Assembly (NCBI GenBank): GCA_006384855.1
Contig: VCJN01001964.1
Location: 1-64,000, forward strand
Source of the DNA: Tetraselmis striata
Lineage: Eukaryota > Chlorophyta > Chlorodendrophyceae > Chlorodendrales > Chlorodendraceae
DNA: 64,000 nt
Direction: 5' to 3'
Within the stretch, counting starts at the first letter, position 1, and every line of letters starts with the position of its first letter. Made by a program: the position numbers and the translations under genes. The notes below the pieces were generated by a model. It saw only the letters and a list, made by a program, of their open reading frames with translations, ran no database searches and had not been told where the DNA came from. Shown piece by piece: positions 48,829-64,000 of the stretch.

Positions 48829-49573
48829 TATGTATCTTGAGGCAGAAGTTGCTGTTGGCGCTGACGGGGGCACGCAATTGCAGGTAGAGATCTGCGACGG
48901 GCGGCACCGGCCACTGATAATGCAGTTGCAGGTACGTTCATCGCATGTGGGCGCTTGAGTACGCCCGACATGCAGACACCGCAGGGGATGAGTTGACAAG
49001 GGAGGCTTGCGCCATGCTGCACGTGTGCAGGTCACAGAAAAGAGCTTCTTGGCGGAGGATGTGCGGCTGCCGCCAGGCAAGGCTTCCACTGAGGAGGCCA
49101 CACCGGTTGAGACTGCCAAGGTCTGCACCTCATCTCCCCCCAACTACCCTGGCACAGCTGCTGATAACGCAGCACGCGCTCACGGCTGTGGTGCAACACG
49201 ACTCAGGTTACTCTCGCAGTCAGCAGCAGCAGCTCGCGCCAGCGGTGGGATGGTCCGTTCTGTCGGCCCTCGCACGGCGCTATCACCACCAGTTACGGCG
49301 TCCGCCGCCGCTTCAACGGCAAGTTGCTTGTGGCGGACTACTTCCATGGGTGAGGGCAGAGCGCACAGCATATCCTTCTGCTAGTGCTTGCATGCCAAAC
49401 TGGGCCAGTTTGACACCTGTCATTTGCGCTGGCCGCAATGCCTTTAAATTGCTAACATTTCAAGACCTACGCATGGCAGCGGGTCATCCGCTAGGAAGCA
49501 CACCCACAAGCTGGCGGTATTTCTAGCAGTTCATTGATAACACTGGATGCCCCCCGCACCCACCCTCCCCCCC

Positions 49574-49630
<57 letters not shown>

Positions 49631-50544
49631 GTTACCTTTACAATCTCCATGTAGCACCATCTCCAAGCCTGATGAGCGCACAATGCCATGTATCACAGAG
49701 GGCTGGACTACGGCGCCAGCGCAGGCAGCCCCGTAGTTGCACCAGCAGGCGGGCGCATCTGCTTGGTGGGCAGCGAGGCGGCGGGGTTCCGGGTGCACGG
49801 CAACTGCGTGGCACTGGACCACGGGCATGGCGTGGTCTCGCTGCTGATGCACCTGGAAAGCGTGGCAGTACGCCCTGGGCAGTGCGTTTCGCAAGGTTCG
49901 GCAGCCCCCCCATTTGCCCCCGATAGGGGCTGATTCGATGGAGAGGTAGGCAGGCGAAAGAAACGCGTATCGTATCTTTACTTCAATGCAGCAGACCATG
50001 CATCAGCTGCGTAGCCAGCATGCCACAGCTGTATCCAACAGCATAAACAGGGCCTACGATGCTACTCAATATATAGCTCGCGCGATCGCGTACAACTGCA
50101 GTAGAGTCACACCCGCCAATCAGTCAGCTAATACAACCAACACTTACCTTGTCCCTTGACTATTTGCTCCGCCACTGGCTCATAACAACCGTTTGTAGTC
50201 ATCAGTAAAAGGATCCTCCTTCATATATTCCCAATAAGTAGCTCTTTTTGTTATCATGGGCAGGGACTTGCGCACTAGAGACTCTCTGCTCTATATTTTT
50301 AAATACTCATATTGGGACCTGAGCATGGAAGGGACCACAGGTACCCGATGAGCACAGGCGGGATGGGACATTTGACCTCTAATATTACCGTGCGTTCTGG
50401 TCTGCAGGAGCGATGATTGGGACAGTTGGCAGCTCCGGACGCTCCACAGGTGCACACCTGCATTGGGGGCTCTTTGTGCACGGCAGCAATGTTGACCCCG
50501 AGCCCTGGATGGCCCCATCGCCGCAGCAGATATGGGAGTGGTGA
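48829..50544 (+). CDS. M23 (LytM-type) metallopeptidase, 5' end unresolved
   Basis: Exons 48829-48931, 49031-49120, 49207-49349, 49699-49895 and 50408-50544 join in phase (222 codons from the ATG at 48830, which may be internal). The catalytic domain is complete across three exons: GAITTSYGVRRRFNGK, then the zinc-site FHGGLDYGASAGSPVVAPAGG, VALDHGHGVVSLLMHL, and the GTVGSSGRSTGAHLHWGL end. Both zinc-ligand motifs (HxxxD and HLH) are intact. M23 enzymes cut Gly-containing peptide cross-links, typically in bacterial peptidoglycan. In an alga the target could be bacterial walls, wall glycoprotein or self-matrix (inference). A (CA)n tract (49577-49628) lies in the intron before exon 4. No signal peptide is visible because the start is missing. 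Confidence 0.8.
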
Positions 50545-52603
50545 CCCTAGCACCTCCACTGCCGGCAGACAAGAGTGTGGCAAGGATGTACCCCATCCAG
50601 CAGGTGAATTAACGACACCACATGTTCGCCAGTTGGACATGTGATTTAACGAATCTGGGTCACAGAGTCGCCTAGTTTGAGCAATGAGAAACGGCACATG
50701 CTGTGCTATTAGAACACCTGGCGACTGTGATCAATGCGTCTGAATCCTAGCAGAACAAAGCGATAGTCACCATCCACTTATTTGCATGATGGAAAGGCGT
50801 ACCCTCTTGCTGAGACTGGCCAATTTCTGGATGCTTCATTGCCAAGAAGCTGCAATGTTAGCACAGATGGCTCTTGATATGGGGATGCCGTTACGAGTGC
50901 CCCGGTTCTACGCCAGGGCTATGAATCACGTGTCGTCTTATCTCCTCCTCCCCCACCCCCTTCCCCGGATGCGGTACGCCAAGCGCCCCTGCCATGCCCG
51001 TGCAGAATAAGCGTGCATGCTGTCATTTATACACACACATGCGTGCATGAGTGCCCACATAGTCGTACACATGTTGCACAGCGCATGTTGAATTATTTGG
51101 CAATAAATTGGTGCTAGTCTTCTTCCTCCAATTGCCAGATATATATTGGGAGATACATAGTCAATCATATTCAGATTCCAATCCAAGTGCTGACCCTATC
51201 TACAGGTAGCACGAGTACTCTGAATATGGTCCGACCGTACCAGTGCCTAGTATCATTACCGGTACACCCGCCTTCAGTATTTTCAGGGAATAATTTCGTC
51301 TCTGTTCCGTCTATTATTCGTCTTTTCTGTCTCTTATTATATAATGACATGGGTAAGGGTGCCCCTTTGGAATTATCGAAAATGTTCCTGGCCCGGAATC
51401 CCGGAGCCCCGGATTAGCCGCTACACCGAAGGAAAATAGCAGCAAGACACTAATATCAATTAACACCGAAAAATACTAAAATGTGTACGCGTAATCGGGC
51501 CAACTGTGCACTGCTGCTGCGACGAGTACGAGTATCTCCGAACCCGAAATCCTTCACGAATAAATCCTTACCTGTAGCGCGAACGGCGCGCCGCCAGCAG
51601 CATATATCGACGAGCATCACGGCCGTGCGCTTCGCGTTGTTCGATCTTCATCGTTGCAGCCGCCAAACAGCGGGCGGGGCGGGCGGTTCCACCCGCGCGC
51701 GTCGGACGGTCCGACCGCGCCGGCCGCCTCATTCGGCTCGTTGATGCCTGCTCTCATCAAGGAGTCAGAATAGACAGGAGTGTATCTCCAGCAGGCGCAC
51801 AAGCAGTCCGGACGACGGCTCCCGGCCTATCCGTCGACTGTGCCCAACTGCTCCCTGTCTCCCTACGAGCACCGCGCTCAGCATGGTACTGCCCCCGGCC
51901 TTACATCCCCCGCCCCCGCCCCGCCGTCTCCGCTCAAATTCGATTCATACTATCATAAAGTACTGCGGATGGTGGCGGCGGCGGCGCTCCCAAGCCACGC
52001 CAGCCTCCCGCCGGCTGGCTGCTGTCACCAGGCCGCCGCCAGCCCAGCGGGCGCTCCTTGGGTGGAACCTAGGCGCCATGAGCGTTACATTCAGGCGCGG
52101 CAGCAGTTTGCGGGTGTTGGCAGAGCGGCGGTGTGCGCGCGTTTTGAGGGGGGGGAGGGGGCGGCGGCCGCCGGCGGCCGCCGGCTAGGTGCGGTCGATC
52201 AGATCGCGCAGCAGTTCCCTGCCGAGCCCCCCCCCCGGCAGGACCGCGCGCCTCGCAGATCTGCGGAGCAGGGGTTTGTGGTCGCAAACCATTAGTTTCG
52301 AAGGCGCTCAACTGCGCTGGGCTGGCTCGCGGCGTCAGTTTTCCTGCTCACTGCCGGCGGCAAGCGCACGGATCCGCTCGCTTGTCTTCGCGCCACCGTC
52401 GCCTACCTCTTCTTGGAGATCGATCGCGTTAGTCGACGCAGCCGCCGCCCATTCGCACCTTTTTCAGGCTGGGACAGGCACATATTGATACCATTGTTGT
52501 CTCTACAGCTTGTTATGTCTCTGTGGCTATAAGGCTGCCCCTTGGGCGTCTACCTGGTAGGATTGCGGGGTACAAACCAAGGAAGACAGGGAAAGGGGTT
52601 AAG

Positions 52604-52658
<55 letters not shown>

Positions 52659-52793
52659 GGGGGGGGGGGGCGGGGGGGGGGGGGGGGGGGTTCCGAAAGA
52701 TTGGGCTGGATTGTTGGCCTGCATCCGGTGAATACTTGTGATGCGCCTGGTTAACTCCTCTCTACGCTTGCTCCCCTTCACTCCATGTTGTAG
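50545..52793. other. intergenic, with GT microsatellite and G-run
   Basis: No gene recognised at 50545-52000. 52606-52655 is (GT)n, followed by G-runs to 52690, probably inside the first intron of eIF3c. An ATG|GT at 51882 would supply an initiator exon in phase, but this is only a candidate. Confidence 0.4.
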
Positions 52794-55700
52794 GCGTCCC
52801 GTTTCTGGACCCGTGGCAGCTCCGACGAGGATGAGTCGGAGGATGACTCCCAGGAGCAGACCTCCTCCGAGGAGAGCTCTGACGACTCGGACTCCGATTC
52901 CGACTCCAGCTCTGGGTCCGACTCCGACTCCAGCTCCGAGAGCGGTGATGAGAAGGCCAACCGGTGAGTGACGCTTGCCATGTTTCTCAGCTAGCCAGCC
53001 AGCCAGCCAACACTTCCGTTTTTCTCCGCCTTGGGGGAGAGGGATACAATGAGCCTGTTGCCAACACGATCCGCCGGAGGCGCTGACGGCGGGGGCTTGC
53101 TATTGGCCGGCGCATTGCAGGTTCATGCGCTCTGATTCTGACAGTGACTCGGACTCGGACGATGACAAGCGTGTGGTGAAGAGCGCTAAGAACCGCCGCT
53201 ATGACGAGATGAAGGCTACAACGGATGAGATCCGAGTGAGGCCGCCTTCTCACCCGCACAGCTTTACCCCCCCCCCCCCCCTTTTTGCTTGGTTTGGTGC
53301 CTAGCTATTGCAGTATTCTCGGCAACTGGCAGTCACTCTTACCCGGCCCCCTTGCCCGCTCTGCGGCTGTTGTGTTGATGCAATAACAGAACAAGATGAA
53401 CATCAACGATTGGGCAGCTATTCAGTCTTGCTTTGACAAGCTGAACAAGCAGCTGGAGACGTTCCTCAAGACAGCGGCATCCACGGGCCCGCCTGCGTCC
53501 ACGCCCAAGTGTTACCTCAAGCTGCTGGTCGAGCTGGAGGATTTCCTGTACAAGACGCTGGCCAACAAGGAGGCGAAGAAGAAAATGTCGACAACCAACG
53601 CCAAGGCGCTCGTTACGATGAAGCAGCGCCTGAAGAAGCACAACATGGACTACCAAGAGGGTATGGATGCCTGGCGCGCCAACCCCGAGAGCAGCGGTGC
53701 AGAGGAGAGCGAGGCCGAGGAGGACAGTGACAGCGGGCCGGACAGCGACCCGGAGGCGCTGGGCAAGGATCCGGAGGACGGCGAGCCCAAGGGCAAGAAG
53801 GAGAAGAAGAAGGACAAGATCCTCACAATGAAGCCAGAGGATATCACATACGTCATGGTGCGCAACAAGCTGCAAGAGATCAATATCAACCGTGGCAAGC
53901 GTGGCACAGATCGGCGCGAGCAGGTGGAGATGCTCACCTACTTGGCCACCATCTCCAAGGGCCCCAGCCAGAAGCTCGAGGTTCTGATGCAGATTGTAGG
54001 CGCGCTCTTCGATATCAACCCCTCCATGTCCACCACCATGGCCGTCCCGCTGTGGAAGCGCTGCGTGAAGACCATCCTGGAGGTGCTCGAGGTTCTTAAG
54101 GCGCACCCCTACATCAGCATTGATGACAAGGCCGACGCTGTGGAGTACGAGGATGAGCCTCCAGCGGATACGCCCGGCGGCGTCAAGGTCTGGGGCAACC
54201 TGGTGGCCTTTGTGGAGCGTCTCGATGATGAGATGTTCAAGGTGCTGCAGGTCACGGACCCGCACACCAATGAGTACCTGGAGCGCCTCAAAGAGGAGCC
54301 CATCTTCCTGGCGCTTGCCAGCCTCATGACCGACTACGTCACGCGCATTGGGGACACACAGGCGGTGGCGCGCCTCACACTGCGCCGCATGGAGCACCTG
54401 TACTACAAGGTGCGGAGCCTCCCTTAACATGTTATTATCAGGAATGTTCGCAGGGAAAATGATTATTAAATGATCACCCTACATGAGCAGATGGGTGTGG
54501 GGGTGAGGGGTGAGAGGCTGTCACATAATTCTGGCGAATATCTTGGATGTGCGCTGCGAGCTCCTGTATGTGCTATCCATGGCTGTCGCTGACACAGGCC
54601 TGCCCTTGTTTTGGCAGACGGCGCCAGTGTACGCAGCCTTGCGCAAGATGGTGCTCCTGCAGCAGCAGTCTGCTGGGGAAGAGAAGGTGGAGGAGGCGCC
54701 TATCGAGGATGAGGGCAAGGACCTCGGAGAGGAAGAACCAGAGCCAGAGGGTGGAAAGGCGGTAAAGTGGGAGGACATCACGCTTGTGATGCCTGCTGAC
54801 TTCGCCATGGAGGAGGACCCGGCCGCGGTGATGAAGAGCCTGTTCAACACCATCCTGCAGCACGGCGATGAGCGTACCAAGGCCCGCGGCTTGCTCTGCA
54901 AGGTCTTTTACACCGCTATCCACGGCGACTTCTACACTGCTCGTGACCTGCTGCTGATGAGCCACCTGCAGGACGCAGTGCAGCACATGGACATCAGCAC
55001 GCAGATCCTGTACAACCGCACCATGGCTCAGCTTGGCCTGTGCGCCTTCCGCCTCGGTCTCATCTCTGACGCGCACGCTTGCCTCAGCGAGCTCTATGGC
55101 TGCGGCCGCATCAAGGAGCTGCTGGCCCAGGTGCGCAGAATGGCTCTATCCTTTGTATATAACATCCGCACCTATGCAATATGTAGAATGATCACCATAT
55201 ATGATAATGAATGCAAAGCCATACAAATTTGTAGTTAAGGATAATAAGTGAAGTGTATATATTCTTTTGCATCCGATGCAGCAAGCTGACCTCAGTGTCA
55301 CCGCTTTTGCAGGGTGTGAACCTGGGGCGGTATCAGGAGAAGACGCCCGAGCAGGAAAAGCTGGAGCGCCGGCGGCAGATGCCCTTCCACATGCACATCA
55401 ATCTGGAGATGATCGAGAGTTGCGCGCTGATCTGCGCGATGCTGGTTGAGGTGCCCAACCTGGCAGCTGGCGGCACGCTGGACCGACGCAAGGTGCTGTC
55501 CAAGTCATTCCAGCGTCTGCTGGACACCTACGACCGGCAGACGTTCACGGGGCCGCCTGAGAATGTGCGTGAGCACATCATGGCGGCCACCCGTGCGCTG
55601 CGGACTGGCAACTGGGCAGGCTGCTACGGCTACGTGGAGGGCCTCGCCTGCTGGGGGCTCATGGACGGCTCGGCAGAGGTGAAGGATCTGCTGCGGGAGC

Positions 55701-56395
55701 GCGTCAAGGAGGAGGCGCTGCGCACGTACCTCTTCACCTACTCTGCGCAATACGCCAGCCTGTGCATGGACCAGCTGTGCGCCACGTTTGACCTGCCGGA
55801 GAAGAAGGTGCATGGTGTGGTGTCCAAGATGATGGTGGAGGAGGAGCTGCCCGGCAGCTGGGACCAGCCCACCCGCACCATTGTCATGCACAAGGTGGAG
55901 ACTAGCCGGTTACAAAACATGGCCATGCAGTTTGCGGACAAGGTCAGCATGATTGTGGACCTCAACGAGCGTGCTTTGAGCTTCCGCACGGGCGGCCTGC
56001 GTGATGAGGATGATGAGGAGGAGGGTGGTGGCCGCCGGGGAGGCCGCGGCCGCGGCGGAGAGGATGGAGGCTTTGGCGGCGGCGGTGGCCGGGGTCGTGG
56101 CCGCGGCCGTGGGGGCGGCAACATGCTGCGCGGCCTCGGTGTCAGCCAGGGCGGCCGCCGCAATGAGACCAACCGCCCATTCCGCAGCCACCGTGAGCGC
56201 CTGCTCGGCAACCGCTTTGAGGAGCGCGACTTCGCCGACCGCGGGCAGGGCAAGTTTGCCAGCAGCACCCGGGGCCGCGGCGGACGCGGCGGCCGGGGCC
56301 GCGAGAACCAGCTCACTGAACTGGGGCGGCCCATGGGCGGTGACGGCGGCCGCGACCGCGACCGGCGCGCGGGAGGTCGCCGCGATGACCGCTAA
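52794..56395 (+). CDS. EIF3C: eukaryotic translation initiation factor 3 subunit C (eIF3c/NIP1)
   Basis: Core scaffold subunit of the eIF3 complex on the 40S ribosome. Exons 52794-52963, 53121-53235, 53390-54409, 54618-55130 and 55313-56395 join in phase (966 residues plus a missing initiator exon). The first exon reads ASRFWTRGSSDEDESED, lacking only the Met of the usual MSRF start. Order: acidic Ser/Asp N terminus, the family signature MNINDWAAIQSCFDKL, an eIF3c N-terminal helical region, an acidic/Lys linker, a PCI domain (LRTYLFTYSAQYASLCMDQL, then LPEKKVHGVVSKMMVEEEL), and an RGG/Gly-rich tail. Length is slightly above the usual 850-930 because of the tail. TGTAA lies 172 bases after the stop. 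Confidence 0.93.
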
Positions 56396-56567
56396 ACGAC
56401 CGCGCCTGCCCCACCTGTGCCTCCATTTGGTGCTTGTTAACTCTTCACCATCCGGCACATAATGATAGTATGTCACGGCGGCAGCCAGCTTGGCTTCTTT
56501 TGCGTCTTGCATGAGCCCTCTTGTCCCTCCTCCGCCCCGCCCCTCTCCCGGCTCCTCAGCTGTAGGT

Positions 56568-56572
56568 TGTAA
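56568..56572 (+). promoter_or_regulatory. TGTAA polyadenylation signal of eIF3c
   Basis: TGTAA in TTGTAAAGG, 172 bases after the eIF3c stop codon. Confidence 0.5.
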
Positions 56573-57838
56573 AGGAAGCACCGCCTTGTGAGATGTCAGC
56601 CAGCGCGTACAGCAAAAACCTAGGTGCACAGTACCTACTTTGCCCCCACGGGATAACTCTCACCCTTGCCAATGCGTGCTGTTGTGACTGTTTCACGTAG
56701 GACCGCAACCATTACCTATTACACAAGTAGCTTCTCACTGCTGCGCGCTAGCCAGCACTGCATTGGTTCATCTCACATGAATCAACTGGCTTAATGCAAC
56801 CTTATTCCTCGCTGCAGAAACCCATCAGTGACCCAGGCAGCCCGTTGCGTGCCTGCTCCGTTTCAAGCTGTCAGTGCTTTGTATCAGGCTGTCAGTGTCA
56901 TCATTATCACGTGCGACGGGAGGGGTCACCTACAAATACCTGAAGTTGCTTGACATGGATTCCCGTCCTACAGTAGTCGCTACAGCAGGTGCCAGCCTTT
57001 TATTTTTTGCTTGTCGCGTACCGCCTGATGTAGTAAAGACTGTAGTTCTCCGCAGAGATTTTATTATTTCCGGAGATATGCCAGAAGCTTATCTGCATTT
57101 GAGTGCACAGTGGGTGAAATTCGTGAAATGACCCTGATAAAATGATTGACGGCAGATATTTTCATCGTTTTTGTCAGTCATTCTCCATTATTATTCAACG
57201 ATTAATCGAAGATAATTAATCATCCGACCTCGATCGGTTATTAGTTTGAATAGCTATGCTACATCTGCGATATAACAACCCCTTCTTTTCATTTCGTACC
57301 GGTATTGTCCGTGGCCGGCAGCGATCATGTTCGCGGGCGCCCCGCCTGGCCTGGCTGGCGGCCTGATGCTTATTTATTCGCGGTTATTTCATCACCCGTG
57401 CCGGCCTGCCGGGGCGCGGGTGCGCAGCTCTAATCGCTCCGCCCTCGGCGCAGCATGTCGGCCTGCCTGGCGGCATATAATCCTTACAGATCGCGAAGTC
57501 CTCATCGCTATCACATAACTGCGGGAGCAAGTTCCAACAGTAGCAGCGAATACTGGTACAGTAGTACAGGTCGTTGATTGCTGCCGACAATTCCGTCAGT
57601 CTGCCTCCAAGGACACTATCCGACGGCCGGCCCTGCAGCTCCTTCGCGCTCTGACTCGGGACCTCGACACCTTATACACAAGCAAAGGCCGTGCCCACAG
57701 CTCGTCGCGCACTGCTCCCGACTCCCGGCAGCGGGCCGGATCATCCTATCGTCAGGCGCGCCTCTTGTCGGAGCCAGATCGAACCGGCAGTCAATCGGCC
57801 GCGCAGTGCTGTGCTGTTAGAACAGCAGACAATAGGCG
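56573..57838. other. intergenic, promoter side of NSF
   Basis: AT-rich at 57150-57290 (TTATTATTCAACGATTAATCG). No gene recognised. The last 250 bases before 57839 are GC-rich and probably hold the NSF promoter and leader. Confidence 0.4.
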
Positions 57839-63730
<5,892 letters not shown>

Positions 63731-63906
63731 TGCCCCGACTTCCATCCTAGTATCTCAGTGGGGGCAAACCGGCCGTCGGTTCCCCGGATTCGCAACCGTC
63801 GGGGCGTTTGGATAGGCGGCACAAAAGGCATGGTCAATTGACTGCTGCGGCAGATGCTAGGAGGCCGCGTTCAACAATCCGCGGCGTGTGATGCGAGTGG
63901 GGCCAC

Positions 63907-63911
63907 TGTAA
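63907..63911 (+). promoter_or_regulatory. TGTAA polyadenylation signal of NSF
   Basis: TGTAA 177 bases after the NSF stop codon. Nothing else is recognised in 63731-64000. Confidence 0.5.
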
Positions 63912-64000
63912 GCCCAAACAAGCGTGCTCATGGCCGGGGGCTTGAGTGTTTGGGCGATAAATGCTGGCAGCTCTACCCGTGGGACACGGGGCACCATGGA

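Noticed and set aside
53339..54430. 363-residue minus-strand frame
   Set aside because: Shadow of the main eIF3c exon.

Overview
The window is nuclear DNA of a eukaryote, most likely a chlorophyte green alga of the Chlorophyceae. The evidence is GC-rich coding sequence, many short exons with GT-AG introns, TGTAA polyadenylation signals at four gene ends, a DIRS/PAT-type split-repeat element and long C homopolymers in introns. I could not name the species. Most single ORFs are fragments of intron-containing genes, so exon models were built by hand from splice sites and reading phase. Where exon lengths are given, the phases join in frame unless stated.

Layout. (1) 1-10.1 kb: a divergent gene pair. 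On the minus strand lies a gene of at least ten exons for an unrecognised protein. On the plus strand lies a four-exon gene resembling DUF7869-type, DDE transposase-like proteins. Three introns (two of the first gene, one of the second) each hold an array of the same 24-bp repeat, 17, 25 and about 37 copies, all in the same DNA orientation. This looks like one large autonomous transposon, probably undescribed, and is the best candidate for a new system. (2) 10.4-12.3 kb: remains of a tyrosine-recombinase retroelement. (3) 13.5-14.4 kb: a small protein with a PBZ-like zinc finger and a SUMO-interaction motif. (4) 14.9-17.4 kb: a frameshifted, apparently intronless pseudogene of a secreted Cys-rich protein. 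(5) 18.6-20.9 kb, minus: a TAD3/ADAT3 tRNA deaminase subunit. (6) 22.2-25.6 kb: a secreted repeat protein resembling an adhesin. (7) 25.6-28.4 kb: decayed LRR-like sequence. (8) 28.4-30.4 kb, minus: a five-exon 2-oxoglutarate/Fe(II) dioxygenase. (9) 30.6-33.1 kb: a young 2.45-kb split-direct-repeat (PAT/DIRS-like) element. (10) 33.1-36.6 kb: a gene-poor, AT-richer island. (11) 36.6-44.3 kb: a 17-exon LRR receptor-like kinase. (12) 44.8-45.5 kb: two tRNA-derived SINEs in opposite orientation. (13) 48.8-50.5 kb: an M23 (LytM) peptidase with introns. (14) 52.8-56.4 kb: eIF3c. (15) 57.8-63.7 kb: NSF/Sec18 in 14 exons.

The cellular genes do not form a pathway: they serve translation initiation, tRNA editing, vesicle fusion, surface sensing and secretion. 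What links them is architecture. Introns repeatedly carry C-runs of about 15-30 that begin within a few bases of the 5' splice site, two introns use GC-AG ends, and mobile or tandem DNA fills the gaps between genes.
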